From the NCBI RefSeq assembly GCF_012070565.1, contig NZ_JAAQRO010000029.1:1-64000 (forward strand): DNA of 64,000 nt, given 5' to 3'. The notes under the pieces were generated by a model, which was not told the DNA's origin, did not search any database, and saw only the letters and a list, made by a program, of their open reading frames with translations. Below, one piece after another: positions 19,313 through 29,860 of the stretch (its first letter is position 1; every line of letters begins with the position of its first letter). Made by a program: the position numbers and the translations under genes. The DNA comes from Anaerosporobacter faecicola. GTDB lineage: Bacteria > Bacillota > Clostridia > Lachnospirales > Lachnospiraceae.

Positions 19313-21058
19313 ATGAAGCTGCGATTAAGACTGGCAATCGCATTCATTACGATTATTTCACTTCCACTTATCATGATATTTTCAGTAGGAACAGTGATCA
19401 TTAATAATCAGATTATATCCATTCAACAGACCTATGATGTGGATTCGAATACGATCCAAGTAATCACCAATCCCATGCAGTTGTTGAACCGAGTGACAAG
19501 AGGCGTATACAATGAGATTAAGCTGTGTGCATTAAAAGAGCCACAGAAATTAGAAGATATGAATTATGTCAAAAGGCTTAATTCAGAATTGGTAGGGAAA
19601 TATTCATTTATTGTTGTACGAAAAGGGGACGAGATCCAATACACCGGTGACCGAATGAAATTAAACAGGATCAGTGAAGAACTACCCAAATTTGCGGATT
19701 ATACCATCAGTACAGATGGTGGAATCTATCTGGGTGGGGCATATCCATGTTTAGTGAAGCAGCAGGATTTCTATTATCAAGATGGAACGGAAGGAAGTAT
19801 ATTCGTTATTACTGATGTGAACAAGCTGATTCCGCAGCTGGAATCTTCCATCATTCAATGTTTGGTTGCATTTATCTTGATTATATTTCTTACTGCAATT
19901 ATACTGACGTTCTGGATCTATCGAAGCGTTCTTCGTCCACTTCGAACCTTACAGGTAGCTACGAATAAGATAAAGTGTGGGAATCTTGACTTCTCTGTGA
20001 AAGCTGAAAAGAATGATGAGATTGGTGCACTATGTGAGGATTTTGAAGAGATGCGTATTCGAATCAAGGAGTTGATTGAAGTTCGAATGCAATATGAACA
20101 GGACACCAAAGAATTGATCAGTAATATATCCCATGATTTAAAGACGCCACTAACGGCTATTAAGGGATACGCGGAAGGAATTATGGATGGGGTAGCGGAT
20201 ACACCTGAGAAACAGGAAAAATATCTGAAGACCATTTATACAAAGGCAGTGGATATGACATCATTGGTCGATGAACTTTCTTTCTATTCAAAGATTGACT
20301 GCAATACCATACCTTATAATTTTGCAAAGATTTATGTGGATCAATATTTTACTGATTGTATTGAGGAATTTAGTTTGGATCTGGAAGTGAAGAATATTGA
20401 TGTGGCGTATTTTAATTATGCAGATGATAATGTGCGAATGATTGCAGATCCGGAACAATTGAAGAGAGTAGTCAATAATATAATCGGTAATTCTGTTAAA
20501 TATATGGATAAAAAGAAAGGAATCATCAATGTTCGTATCAATGATCTTGGTAATTTTGTCCGAATTGAGGTAGAGGATAATGGACAAGGAATTGCTGAGA
20601 AGGATGTAAGCAGCATCTTTGATCGATTCTATCGCACCGATGTTTCAAGAAATTCTTCCAAAGGAGGAACGGGTCTTGGGCTTGCTATTGCCAAGAAGAT
20701 TATTGAAGACCATGGTGGAACTATATGGGCAGGTAGCAAAGAGTTTGTTGGAACGACAGTTTATTTTACATTAAAGAAAGTGGAAGAAGATGTGGAAGGG
20801 GTTCAAGATCTTCCAGAAGTCGGTGATAATCTAAAATCAAAAAGCCGGCGGGTAGGAGAGGGAAAATACCGCTTCTTCTTCCTACCAGCAAGGGACAAGT
20901 CAGGCACAACGAAAAATGAGGGTGAAAAATCCCTAGAAGAGAAACATGGCAATAGTAAACCAGAAGGTGGTAAGACAGAAAAGAAAGAAAATGTTCCACC
21001 AAAGGGAAAGAATAAAAAGGCAGATAACATAAATGAGATCGGAGGGGTTAAAGAATGA
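19313..21058 (+). CDS. Membrane sensor histidine kinase with a long basic tail
   Basis: The 581-residue protein has an N-terminal membrane segment (about 7-32), an extracytoplasmic sensor of about 150 residues, a second membrane segment (about 182-205), a HAMP domain, a HisKA box with phospho-accepting His274 (ISHDLKTPLTAIKGY) and a HATPase with N, G1 and G2 boxes (VNNIIGNSVKY, EDNGQGI, GGTGLGLAIAKKI). After the kinase core about 95 extra residues follow, rich in Lys, Glu and Gly, which is unusual. Its stop overlaps the start of the response regulator by 4 nt (ATGA), so they form a pair. Signal unknown. Confidence 0.93.
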   Translation: MKLRLRLAIAFITIISLPLIMIFSVGTVIINNQIISIQQTYDVDSNTIQVITNPMQLLNRVTRGVYNEIKLCALKEPQKLEDMNYVKRLNSELVGKYSFIVVRKGDEIQYTGDRMKLNRISEELPKFADYTISTDGGIYLGGAYPCLVKQQDFYYQDGTEGSIFVITDVNKLIPQLESSIIQCLVAFILIIFLTAIILTFWIYRSVLRPLRTLQVATNKIKCGNLDFSVKAEKNDEIGALCEDFEEMRIRIKELIEVRMQYEQDTKELISNISHDLKTPLTAIKGYAEGIMDGVADTPEKQEKYLKTIYTKAVDMTSLVDELSFYSKIDCNTIPYNFAKIYVDQYFTDCIEEFSLDLEVKNIDVAYFNYADDNVRMIADPEQLKRVVNNIIGNSVKYMDKKKGIINVRINDLGNFVRIEVEDNGQGIAEKDVSSIFDRFYRTDVSRNSSKGGTGLGLAIAKKIIEDHGGTIWAGSKEFVGTTVYFTLKKVEEDVEGVQDLPEVGDNLKSKSRRVGEGKYRFFFLPARDKSGTTKNEGEKSLEEKHGNSKPEGGKTEKKENVPPKGKNKKADNINEIGGVKE

Positions 21059-21744
21059 GTAAGATATTAATAGTAGAAGATGAACTTGCAATCGCCGAAT
21101 TGGAAAAAGATTATCTAGAATTAAGTGGTTTCACAGTAGATATAGAGTCACAGGGAGATACAGGGGCGCAAAGAGCCCTGTCAGAAAACTACGATTTGAT
21201 TATATTAGATTTGATGTTACCTAATATGGATGGATTTGAAATCTGTAAGAAAGTAAGAGAAGAAAAGAATATTCCGGTAATCATGGTTTCTGCAAAGAAG
21301 GATGATATTGATAAGATTCGGGGGCTAGGACTGGGAGCTGACGATTATATGACAAAACCATTTAGTCCGAGTGAATTAGTGGCAAGAGTGAAGGCGCATT
21401 TGGCTCGCTATACCAGACTCATTGGTACTGGTATGAAGGAGAATGAGATCATTCAAATTCGGGGAATTAAGATTGATAAGACAGCCAGACGTGTATACGT
21501 GAACGGAGAGGAGAAGATCTTTACAACGAAAGAATTCGATCTATTAACGTTCTTGGCACAAAACCCAAATCATGTGTATACGAAGGAAGAATTATTCCAG
21601 GAAATCTGGGATATGGAATCCATTGGAGATATCGCTACTGTAACGGTACACATTAAGAAGATAAGAGAGAAGATCGAGATCAATACATCGAAACCACAGT
21701 ATATTGAAACAATCTGGGGCGTAGGATATCGATTTAAGGTGTAG
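21055..21744 (+). CDS. OmpR/PhoB-family response regulator
   Basis: The 229-residue protein has a receiver domain with the acidic pocket (VEDE, residues 7-10), phospho-accepting Asp52 (ILDLMLPN) and conserved KP pair (MTKPFSPSEL), then a winged-helix output domain (FTTKEFDLLTFLAQNP...GVGYRF). It is translationally coupled to the upstream kinase by the ATGA overlap. It most likely is phosphorylated by that kinase and activates transcription. Targets are unknown. The next gene starts 10 nt later, so the pseudouridine synthase is probably in the same operon. Confidence 0.95.
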   Translation: MSKILIVEDELAIAELEKDYLELSGFTVDIESQGDTGAQRALSENYDLIILDLMLPNMDGFEICKKVREEKNIPVIMVSAKKDDIDKIRGLGLGADDYMTKPFSPSELVARVKAHLARYTRLIGTGMKENEIIQIRGIKIDKTARRVYVNGEEKIFTTKEFDLLTFLAQNPNHVYTKEELFQEIWDMESIGDIATVTVHIKKIREKIEINTSKPQYIETIWGVGYRFKV

Positions 21745-21754
21745 AGAGGTGCAG

Positions 21755-22555
21755 ATGAGTAGCATGAGAAGTAACATTATATATGAAGATAATCATCTGT
21801 TGGTTTGTGAAAAACCAGTGGGAATGTTGGTACAAAGTGATCGGTCTATGAGTATAGATATGGTAAATGAGTTAAAGAATTATCTTTATGAAAAGCAATT
21901 GAAAGAGAAGCCAGGGGATTCCAAAGAACCCTACATTGGTTTGATAAATCGATTAGACCGTCCAGTTGGAGGTATTCTTGTATTTGCAAAGACAGGACAA
22001 GTTGCAAGGGCATTAAGTGAACAAGTACAAGCAGAACAACCTCAAAAAGATACAGAGAAAAAACAGACACAAGGGAAAAATCGGATCTCGAAGATGCAAA
22101 AGAAGTACTATGCTGTTGTAGATGGCGATTTGTCAACACAGTTGGGCTGTGAACCAGTTAAACTCCAGAATTATTTGATAAAAGATGCAAAAACCAATAC
22201 TTCACGGATAACAACAGAAAATGATAAGAATGGGAAGCGTGCAATACTCACCTATCAGGTACGAAAGGTAGGGGTAGATGAGATGGGGTACCCCGTATCC
22301 TTGGTGGAAGTGGAATTAAAAACAGGACGTCATCATCAAATCCGTGTGCAGATGGCTGCAAACCATATGCCACTCTGGGGAGACACAAAGTATAATACGA
22401 GTTTCATAAAGAGACAGAAGGAATATCCAAGTTTGAAATGGGCAAATGTGGGACTCTACTCGTATTCCCTTACCTTTCAACATCCAATAACCAAAAAGGA
22501 ATTGCATTTTACTAAAACACCAAAAGAAGGAATTTTTCAAGTGTTCTCTGTATAA
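21755..22555 (+). CDS. RluD/RsuA-type pseudouridine synthase
   Basis: The protein (about 266 residues) has the RluD-type catalytic motif in NRLDRPVGGILVFAKT, with the conserved Asp of the RLD triad, and the later motif KTGRHHQIRVQMA. It isomerises uridine to pseudouridine in rRNA or tRNA. There is no S4 domain at the N-terminus; the protein opens directly with IIYEDNHLLVCEKPVGMLVQ. I prefer ATG 21755 because AGAGGTG lies at the right distance, but the GTG at 21749 is possible. The target site is not predictable. It closely follows the two-component pair. Confidence 0.9.
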   Translation: MSSMRSNIIYEDNHLLVCEKPVGMLVQSDRSMSIDMVNELKNYLYEKQLKEKPGDSKEPYIGLINRLDRPVGGILVFAKTGQVARALSEQVQAEQPQKDTEKKQTQGKNRISKMQKKYYAVVDGDLSTQLGCEPVKLQNYLIKDAKTNTSRITTENDKNGKRAILTYQVRKVGVDEMGYPVSLVEVELKTGRHHQIRVQMAANHMPLWGDTKYNTSFIKRQKEYPSLKWANVGLYSYSLTFQHPITKKELHFTKTPKEGIFQVFSV

Positions 22556-22652
22556 TATTCAACCAAATGCCAATACTATATCGGTAAATATCGCTATAGG
22601 AAGAATCAATTGTATGACAGGAATGTCAGACAAGTCATGAGTCAGAGGTGTT

Positions 22653-23696
22653 ATGGTGGAGATGGAGAAGACAGGATCAAAAGTAAAAACCGCATTACTA
22701 ATAGTAGGAACGACCATAGCAGTGTATCTATTCTTTCGGTACGCGCTGTTTATGTTTGTTCCTTTTATATTGGCATATTTTTTTACAAAATTGCTTCGCC
22801 CGATTGTGAATTGGATCTATGATAAAATAAAAATGCTTCGTATGATCAGCACAACAATTTTACTGTTATTGCTTGTAGTCCTTTTGGGTACGGTAATCTT
22901 TTTTCTTGGTAAAAAGTTGGTGGAGCAAATTAGCCGCCTGGTCATCAATTTTCCCTCATATCAGCAAAGTATACTGAACACTTTTCAGAAGATGTCTGGA
23001 TTCTGTGATAAGATGTTTGGTTTGGATCACGGCCAGGCGTATGCATTCCTTATGGAACGAAGCAACACTATCATCTCCAACATGCAAGATAAGATGGTAC
23101 CAGCAATTACGCAACAATCCATTAACATTGTTTCAATAACGGTGAAAATTCTTGCGAAGGTAGGAATTATCTTCATCGCTGTATTGATGATGATGAAAGA
23201 TTATGATTCGTATAAGGAGACATATGAAAAGTCGCGTTTCTATGAAGATATTCATAAAGTGACGGGAAAATTATCAGAGACGGGGATTGCCTATATTAAA
23301 ACCCAGGCAATTATTATGCTCATTACGGCAACCATTATGACCTGTGGATTGTTTCTTATGAAAAATAATTATGCGTTGTTGCTTGGAGTCCTAATTTCGT
23401 TTTTAGATGCCTTTCCTGCTATAGGTTGTGGACTTGTACTAATTCCATGGGCAATTATTGAACTTTTTTCAAAAAATGTTGTTCATGCGGCAATCTTAAT
23501 TACAATTTATTTAATTTGTGAACTGACAAGGCAATTTCTAGAACCCAAACTTCTAGGGGACAGGATTGGGATCAAACCTGTGTTTACTTTAATGGCAATG
23601 TTAGTTGGTGTGGAACTTTTTGGTGTGCTAGGATTCTTACTTGGACCATTAGGTTTAGTTATTATATTAGCGGTGGTAAAGGCTTATGAAAGCTAG
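22653..23696 (+). CDS. AI-2E transporter (PerM/YdbI) family membrane protein
   Basis: The 347-residue protein has about seven to eight hydrophobic segments arranged like the AI-2E family: two near the N-terminus (about 15-55), one at about 65-85, a soluble middle part, and a cluster of four at the C-terminus with the family motif PKLLGDRIGIKPVFTLMAML and GPLGLVIILAVV. Members are trimeric membrane proteins; roles include autoinducer-2 export and Na+/H+ antiport, so the transported species here is uncertain. The start is not settled: ATG 22653 has AGAGG only 4 nt away, and GTG 22656 is spaced better. Confidence 0.85.
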   Translation: MVEMEKTGSKVKTALLIVGTTIAVYLFFRYALFMFVPFILAYFFTKLLRPIVNWIYDKIKMLRMISTTILLLLLVVLLGTVIFFLGKKLVEQISRLVINFPSYQQSILNTFQKMSGFCDKMFGLDHGQAYAFLMERSNTIISNMQDKMVPAITQQSINIVSITVKILAKVGIIFIAVLMMMKDYDSYKETYEKSRFYEDIHKVTGKLSETGIAYIKTQAIIMLITATIMTCGLFLMKNNYALLLGVLISFLDAFPAIGCGLVLIPWAIIELFSKNVVHAAILITIYLICELTRQFLEPKLLGDRIGIKPVFTLMAMLVGVELFGVLGFLLGPLGLVIILAVVKAYES

Positions 23697-23741
23697 AATA
23701 CAGAAAAATACAAAAACATTGTAAATTTTAATTATCATCCC

Positions 23742-23770
23742 TTGACAACTATAAAACTTTGAATTATACT
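23742..23770 (+). promoter_or_regulatory. str operon promoter
   Basis: TTGACA (23742-23747), a 17-nt spacer and TATACT (23765-23770) form a near-consensus sigma-A promoter about 100 nt before rpsL. It drives rpsL-rpsG-fusA independently of rpoBC. Confidence 0.85.
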
Positions 23771-23868
23771 CATCTAGTGTGCATTTTACTGAATGTAACA
23801 TTGCACCATAAAAGCTGATGAAAACAGCAACCACAGAAAAAACATCATTACCGCAGGAGGTGAAAAGA

Positions 23869-24288
23869 ATGCCAACTTTTAATCAATTGGTAAGAAAAGG
23901 AAGACAGACTGTAGAAAAGAAATCAACTTCTCCAGCACTTCAAAAAGGTTTCAACTCATTAAACAAGAAAGCTACTAATACTTCATCACCACAAAAAAGA
24001 GGTGTTTGTACAGCAGTTAGAACAGCAACTCCTAAAAAGCCTAACTCAGCGCTTAGAAAGATTGCCAGAGTTCGTTTATCTAACGGAATCGAAGTAACTA
24101 GCTATATCCCAGGTGAAGGCCACAACTTACAAGAGCATAGTGTTGTTCTTATCAGAGGTGGTAGAGTAAAAGATTTACCAGGTACTAGATACCATATCGT
24201 TAGAGGTACACTTGATACTGCAGGTGTAGCGAAGAGAAGACAAGCTCGTTCTAAGTATGGAGCTAAGAGACCAAAAGACGCTAAATAA
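23869..24288 (+). CDS. rpsL: Ribosomal protein uS12
   Basis: S12 sits at the decoding centre of the small subunit. The 139-residue protein opens [13 protein letters not shown] and carries the streptomycin-site loop [11 protein letters not shown] and [20 protein letters not shown]. The ATG at 23869 is chosen because GCAGGAGGTG (23853-23862) immediately precedes it; the reading frame is open upstream but that part is the mRNA leader. Lys in KKPNSALRK is the usual sensitive-type residue. It is first in the str operon. Confidence 0.97.
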   Translation: MPTFNQLVRKGRQTVEKKSTSPALQKGFNSLNKKATNTSSPQKRGVCTAVRTATPKKPNSALRKIARVRLSNGIEVTSYIPGEGHNLQEHSVVLIRGGRVKDLPGTRYHIVRGTLDTAGVAKRRQARSKYGAKRPKDAK

Positions 24289-24474
24289 GAATCATAAGTA
24301 ACCACATTTTCGCAATTTTCTGATTCAAGAAGTGCCGGGTTAATGAGTTTATTCCTGTAGGTTGCAGGTAACTATATATTAAGCTGGTCACGAACACAGA
24401 AAAACAATTGCATTATAATTGTAATTGACACAATATGTGAGTACCGATGAATTAACAAGTGTATTGATCAGTGA

Positions 24475-24978
<504 letters not shown>

Positions 24979-25038
24979 GAATGATTGCATAATTGCATAT
25001 TGTTTTATCGAACTGTTTATGCCGATAAAAATGAAAAT

Positions 25039-25103
25039 AACCTCTTATGCAACTCGTTGTATAAGAGGTTATATATAAACGTGTAATACCGCGCTTCGCG
25101 GTA
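25039..25103 (+). other. Two hairpins between rpsG and fusA
   Basis: AACCTCTTAT (25039-25048) pairs with ATAAGAGGTT (25061-25070), and TACCGCG (25087-25093) pairs with CGCGGTA (25097-25103) around a CTT loop. Neither is followed by a T-run. They may be processing signals or weak attenuators within the operon. Confidence 0.5.
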
Positions 25104-25246
25104 AAAAGTATGAAAAGGTGTAATATTATGTTACCCAAAAGGTTACAGTTGACCAAGCGAAGCAGATAGGAATATCTTCTTTGCTATCTTGCATATTTTC
25201 AGGAATGTGTAAGTAATATACTGATTAATTTAAGGAGGAAAATCCC

Positions 25247-27364
25247 TTGGCTGGAAGAGAATATCCGTTAGAGAGAACCAGAAATATTGGTATTATGGCT
25301 CATATCGATGCAGGTAAAACTACATTAACAGAGCGTATCCTTTATTATACTGGTGTAAATTATAAAATCGGTGATACTCATGAAGGTACTGCAACCATGG
25401 ACTGGATGGAGCAGGAGCAAGAAAGAGGTATCACAATTACTTCAGCGGCAACTACTTGTCACTGGACTTTACAAGAAAATTGTAAGAAAAAACCAGGTGC
25501 TGAAGAACATCGTATCAACATTATCGATACTCCAGGACACGTTGACTTTACTGTAGAAGTTGAACGTTCACTACGTGTACTTGATGGTGCTGTTGGTGTA
25601 TTCTGTGCTAAAGGTGGAGTTGAACCACAATCTGAAAACGTATGGCGTCAGGCTGACACATACAACGTACCTAGAATGGCATTCATCAATAAGATGGATA
25701 TCTTAGGTGCAAACTTCTACGGTGCAGTAGAACAAATCAAGACTAGACTTGGAAAGAATGCAATCTGTCTTCAATTACCAATTGGTAAAGAGGATGATTT
25801 CCAAGGAATCATTGATTTATTTGAAATGAAAGCATACATCTACAATGACGAAAAGGGTGAAGATATCTCTATCACTGATATCCCTGAAGACATGAAAGAT
25901 GACGCTGAATTATACAGAAGTGAATTAATTGAAAAAATCTGTGAATTAGATGATGATCTAATGATGGCTTACCTTGAAGGGGAAGAACCTACTACAGAAC
26001 AATTAAAAGCAGCTTTAAGAAAAGGTACTTGCGAATGTACAGCTATTCCTGTATGTTGTGGTACTGCTTATAGAAATAAAGGTGTTCAAAAATTACTTGA
26101 TGCTGTTATCGAATTCATGCCTTCACCAGTTGACATTCCTTCAATTAAGGGTGTTGATGAAGATGGTAACGAAGTAGAAAGACATTCATCAGATGAAGAA
26201 CCTTTCTCAGCATTAGCATTCAAGATCATGGCTGACCCATTCGTTGGTAAGCTTGCATTCTTCAGAGTTTACTCTGGTACAATGAATTCAGGTTCATATG
26301 TATTAAATGCTACTAAGAATAAAAAAGAACGTGTTGGTCGTATCCTTCAGATGCATGCCAACAAGAGAGAAGAACTTGATAAAGTTTATTCAGGAGATAT
26401 CGCTGCAGCTGTTGGTTTCAAATTTACAACAACTGGTGATACAATCTGTGATGAACAACATCCAGTTATTCTTGAGTCTATGGAATTCCCAGAACCAGTT
26501 ATCGAATTAGCAATCGAGCCTAAGACAAAAGCTGGTCAAGGTAAATTAGGTGAATCTTTAGCGAAACTTGCAGAAGAAGATCCAACATTCCGTGCTCATA
26601 CTGATCAAGAAACTGGTCAAACAATCATCGCTGGTATGGGTGAGCTTCACCTTGAAATCATCGTAGATCGTCTTCTTCGTGAATTCAAAGTAGAAGCAAA
26701 TGTAGGTGCTCCTCAAGTTGCTTACAAAGAAACATTCACTAAACCAGTTGAAGTTGATAGTAAATACGCTAAACAATCTGGTGGTCGTGGACAATACGGT
26801 CACTGTAAAGTTAAATTCGAGCCAATGGATCCTAACGGTGAAGAAACATTCAAGTTCCAATCAACAGTTGTTGGTGGTGCTATTCCTAAAGAATACATCC
26901 CTGCAGTTGGTGAAGGTATTGAAGAAGCAGCTCAAGCTGGTATCATCGCTGGTTTCCCAGTACTTGGTGTTTCAGCAACAGTATATGATGGTTCTTACCA
27001 TGAAGTCGATTCAAGTGAAATGGCATTCCACATCGCTGGTTCTATGGCATTCAAAGATGCTATGAGCAAAGGTGGAGCAGTATTACTTGAGCCTATCATG
27101 AAAGTTGAAGTAACTATGCCAGAAGAATACATGGGCGATGTAATTGGTGATATCAATTCTCGTCGTGGACGTATCGAAGGTATGGAAGATATCGGTGGCG
27201 GTAAGATGGTTAAAGGTTATGTTCCACTTGCTGAGATGTTTGGTTACTCAACTGACCTTCGTTCTAAGACGCAAGGACGTGGTAACTACTCTATGTTCTT
27301 TGAAAAATATGAACAAGTTCCAAAATCAGTTCAAGAAAAAGTTATTGCTGCAAAGAGCAAATAA
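25247..27364 (+). CDS. fusA: Elongation factor G
   Basis: EF-G is the GTPase that drives translocation. The 705-residue protein has G1 AHIDAGKTT, the switch-region [11 protein letters not shown]3 DTPGHVDFT and G4 NKMD, then domains II-V with the [10 protein letters not shown] motif of domain IV. It starts at TTG 25247, 7 nt after AAGGAGGA (25232-25239); no ATG lies nearby in frame before the conserved N-terminus. The start codon is weak for such an abundant protein. The gap to tuf is 310 nt with its own promoter. Confidence 0.97.
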   Translation: MAGREYPLERTRNIGIMAHIDAGKTTLTERILYYTGVNYKIGDTHEGTATMDWMEQEQERGITITSAATTCHWTLQENCKKKPGAEEHRINIIDTPGHVDFTVEVERSLRVLDGAVGVFCAKGGVEPQSENVWRQADTYNVPRMAFINKMDILGANFYGAVEQIKTRLGKNAICLQLPIGKEDDFQGIIDLFEMKAYIYNDEKGEDISITDIPEDMKDDAELYRSELIEKICELDDDLMMAYLEGEEPTTEQLKAALRKGTCECTAIPVCCGTAYRNKGVQKLLDAVIEFMPSPVDIPSIKGVDEDGNEVERHSSDEEPFSALAFKIMADPFVGKLAFFRVYSGTMNSGSYVLNATKNKKERVGRILQMHANKREELDKVYSGDIAAAVGFKFTTTGDTICDEQHPVILESMEFPEPVIELAIEPKTKAGQGKLGESLAKLAEEDPTFRAHTDQETGQTIIAGMGELHLEIIVDRLLREFKVEANVGAPQVAYKETFTKPVEVDSKYAKQSGGRGQYGHCKVKFEPMDPNGEETFKFQSTVVGGAIPKEYIPAVGEGIEEAAQAGIIAGFPVLGVSATVYDGSYHEVDSSEMAFHIAGSMAFKDAMSKGGAVLLEPIMKVEVTMPEEYMGDVIGDINSRRGRIEGMEDIGGGKMVKGYVPLAEMFGYSTDLRSKTQGRGNYSMFFEKYEQVPKSVQEKVIAAKSK

Positions 27365-27381
27365 TTTTTAAGGACAAATAC

Positions 27382-27425
27382 TTTCTCATCTGAGGAGGTC
27401 GTATAAGATCGAATCAGATGAGAAA
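27382..27425 (+). other. Hairpin after fusA
   Basis: TTTCTCATCTGA (27382-27393) pairs perfectly over 12 bp with TCAGATGAGAAA (27414-27425). It is followed by A residues rather than T, so on the + strand it is not a classical terminator; it may protect the 3' end of the fusA message. Confidence 0.55.
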
Positions 27426-27510
27426 AAAGAAAATTAAAGCGAAAGTAAACCAAAGTCATATGACAAATTGGTGAAAACCCTATAAAATAGGAGCTTACGT
27501 AAAGTTTTTC

Positions 27511-27546
27511 TTGAAAATATCACTAATATGAAATATAATTAGTGAT
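27511..27546 (+). promoter_or_regulatory. tuf promoter overlapped by a 9-bp palindrome
   Basis: TTGAAA (27511-27516), 17 nt and TATAAT (27534-27539) form a strong promoter 136 nt before tuf. ATCACTAAT (27519-27527) and ATTAGTGAT (27538-27546) form a perfect inverted repeat whose right arm covers the end of the -10 box, the position expected for a repressor operator. No known regulator of tuf is suggested. Confidence 0.7.
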
Positions 27547-27674
27547 ATGAGGCAATAATCTTCAATGGTTATACATTCGTAAGAAGATTATAACAAAGAG
27601 TCGGTAAAACTGGCTCTATATAGAGAATTCAGTATAGTCGCCAAGAGGCGCATATTAAAGGAGGACACTTTAAA

Positions 27675-28862
27675 ATGGCTAAAGCTAAGTTTGAAAGAAC
27701 GAAACCACATTGTAATATTGGTACTATCGGTCACGTTGACCATGGTAAAACAACTTTAACAGCTGCTATCACTAAAACTCTTTCTGAAAGAGTTGCTGGT
27801 AATGCTGCTGTAGATTTCGAAAATATTGATAAAGCTCCAGAAGAAAGAGAAAGAGGTATCACTATCTCTACTGCTCACGTTGAATATGAAACAGAAAAGA
27901 GACATTACGCTCACGTTGACTGTCCAGGACATGCCGATTACGTTAAGAACATGATCACTGGTGCAGCTCAAATGGATGGTGCTATCCTTGTAGTTGCTGC
28001 TACTGATGGTGTTATGGCTCAAACTAAAGAGCATATCTTATTATCTCGTCAGGTTGGTGTTCCTTACATCGTTGTATTCATGAACAAATGTGATATGGTT
28101 GATGATGAAGAATTACTTGAATTAGTTGAAATGGAAATCACTGAGCAATTAGCTGAGTACGATTTCAATGATTGTCCAATCATCAAAGGATCTGCTTTAA
28201 AAGCTCTTGAAGATCCAAATGGTGAATGGGGAGATAAGATCATGGAATTAATGGATGCTGTTGATAGCTTCATTCCAGATCCTCAACGTGCTACTGATCA
28301 AGCTTTCTTAATGCCAGTAGAAGATGTATTCTCAATCACTGGACGTGGTACTGTTGCTACAGGCCGTGTTGAACGTGGTGTTCTTCATGTAAATGAAGAA
28401 GTTGAAATCGTTGGTATTCATGAAGATGTTCGTAAAGTAGTTGTAACTGGTATCGAAATGTTCCGTAAACTTCTTGATGAAGCTCAAGCTGGTGATAACA
28501 TCGGTGCTCTTCTTCGTGGTGTTCAAAGAACTGAAATCGAAAGAGGTCAAGTTCTTGTTAAACCAGGTTCAGTAACTTGCCACAAGAAATTTACAGCTCA
28601 AGTTTACGTATTAACTAAAGACGAAGGTGGACGTCATAAACCATTCTTCAACAACTACAGACCACAGTTCTACTTCAGAACAACTGACGTAACTGGTGTT
28701 ATCGAATTACCAGCAGGTACTGAAATGTGTATGCCTGGTGATAACGTAGAAATCACTGTAGAATTAATTCACCCAATCGCTATGGAACAAGGTTTATCAT
28801 TCGCTATCCGTGAAGGTGGACGTACTGTAGGATCTGGTAAGGTTGCTACAATCATCGAATAA
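27675..28862 (+). CDS. tuf: Elongation factor Tu
   Basis: EF-Tu delivers aminoacyl-tRNA to the ribosome as a GTP complex. The 395-residue protein is of standard length, with G1 [10 protein letters not shown]3 [13 protein letters not shown]4 NKCD and GSALKALE, and domains II-III ending [22 protein letters not shown] lies before the ATG. It has its own promoter (27511) and terminator (28896), so it can be made apart from the upstream str genes. It is the only tuf copy in the window. Confidence 0.98.
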   Translation: MAKAKFERTKPHCNIGTIGHVDHGKTTLTAAITKTLSERVAGNAAVDFENIDKAPEERERGITISTAHVEYETEKRHYAHVDCPGHADYVKNMITGAAQMDGAILVVAATDGVMAQTKEHILLSRQVGVPYIVVFMNKCDMVDDEELLELVEMEITEQLAEYDFNDCPIIKGSALKALEDPNGEWGDKIMELMDAVDSFIPDPQRATDQAFLMPVEDVFSITGRGTVATGRVERGVLHVNEEVEIVGIHEDVRKVVVTGIEMFRKLLDEAQAGDNIGALLRGVQRTEIERGQVLVKPGSVTCHKKFTAQVYVLTKDEGGRHKPFFNNYRPQFYFRTTDVTGVIELPAGTEMCMPGDNVEITVELIHPIAMEQGLSFAIREGGRTVGSGKVATIIE

Positions 28863-28895
28863 TTAATATTGTTATTATATAGCAATTATAAATTT

Positions 28896-28927
28896 TCCCC
28901 GGAGACTAAGGTCTCTGGGGATTTTTT
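28896..28927 (+). terminator. tuf terminator
   Basis: TTCCCCGGAGAC pairs with GTCTCTGGGGA around TAAG and is followed by TTTTTT. It is a strong intrinsic terminator 35 nt after tuf. Confidence 0.93.
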
Positions 28928-29053
28928 ATATACTAGGAAAGCCCTCTGACATTTCTAGTGTATAACCTTCCGTAGGCTGCGCACTTGCTCATAAGGTAGA
29001 TGCCAGCTGAAGCTGACTGTGTTCAGAGCTAAGAACAAAGTGTGCCAACACTG
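28927..29053 (+). repeat. Dispersed intergenic element, copy B (after tuf)
   Basis: A left hairpin TATACTAGGAAA...TTTCTAGTGTATA (28927-28964) is followed by the core GCGCACTTGCTCATAAGGTA (28979-28998), the stem-loop AGCTGAAGCT and a right end AGAACAAAGTGT with ACACT nearby. It starts immediately after the tuf terminator and ends about 45 nt before the mnmM-like gene. Confidence 0.75.
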
Positions 29054-29098
29054 ACAAAATCTGTAGTATACGATATATTGCAAGTGGAGGAAGTGAAC

Positions 29099-29686
29099 AT
29101 GAATAGGGATATGATCTATAAGAATGCTGTAGAAATTGCAAAAGTGTTATGTAAACAAAAGATTACAATAGGGGATCATGTAATTGATGCCACCATGGGA
29201 AATGGAAATGATACTGCTTTTTTCTGTAGTCTTGTTGGAGAAAGAGGAAAAGTATATGCATTTGATATTCAGGAACAGGCAGTTGCAGTGACAAAAAGCA
29301 AATTAGAGGAACTACATTATCTAGACCGTGTTGAATTGCATTTAAGGAGCCATGACCAAATGGATGAGGTTGTGAAGGAGAAGGTTCAGGCAATCATGTT
29401 TAATCTGGGATATTTACCAAAAGGAGACCATCGTATTGTGACAAAACCGGAAACCTCACTTGCTGCTCTACAAAAGAGCTTAGAATTAATAGCGGTAAAT
29501 GGAATTATAATTATAATTCTATATCCTGGACATGAGAGTGGTAAGAAAGAAAAAGAATTGATTTTGAATTATGTAAAGGACTTGCCACAAAAGGAATTTA
29601 GTGTAAGCCACCTGTCATTTTGCAATCAAATAAACAATCCTCCAGAATGTATATGTATAGAAAAGATTGGATTAACATCTCGCTAG
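29099..29686 (+). CDS. mnmM: YtqB/MnmM-type tRNA (mnm5s2U34) methyltransferase
   Basis: The 195-residue protein is a compact class I SAM methyltransferase: motif I is VIDATMGNGNDTAFFCSLVG, the acidic motif is AFDIQEQAV, and the catalytic-region motif is MFNLGYLPKGDHRIVTKPET, characteristic of the YtqB family. In Bacillus subtilis this family finishes the 5-methylaminomethyl group of U34 in certain tRNAs. I chose ATG 29099 since GGAGG lies 9 nt upstream and the conserved part begins there. The gene follows tuf across a terminator and a repeat. Assignment is by motif only. Confidence 0.82.
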   Translation: MNRDMIYKNAVEIAKVLCKQKITIGDHVIDATMGNGNDTAFFCSLVGERGKVYAFDIQEQAVAVTKSKLEELHYLDRVELHLRSHDQMDEVVKEKVQAIMFNLGYLPKGDHRIVTKPETSLAALQKSLELIAVNGIIIIILYPGHESGKKEKELILNYVKDLPQKEFSVSHLSFCNQINNPPECICIEKIGLTSR

Positions 29687-29768
29687 AACGGATATGCATT
29701 ATACATGGGATAAGAATGTAATACATGGTAATCTGATGTAGAAAAGAAAAAGTTAGTGTAGTCAAATA

Positions 29769-29842
29769 AAAAAATCTTAACCAAATCTTCTATACTGTAT
29801 TGAGTTACAGCATAGAATGATAATCTGGTTAAGATTTTTTAT
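29769..29842. terminator. Bidirectional terminator between the mnmM-like gene and degV
   Basis: AAAATCTTAACC (29771-29782) pairs with GGTTAAGATTTT (29827-29838), with inner partial pairing around the long loop. T-runs occur on both strands (TTTTTT after 29832 and A-run before 29774). It serves the two convergent genes. Confidence 0.85.
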
Positions 29843-29860
29843 TTCCTTAATCTGATAAGG

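Noticed and set aside
25128-25169. A 13-codon reading frame (ATG 25128) with AAAAGGTG upstream between rpsG and fusA, a possible leader peptide.
   Set aside because: Too short and of ordinary composition; no stop/terminator arrangement indicating attenuation follows.
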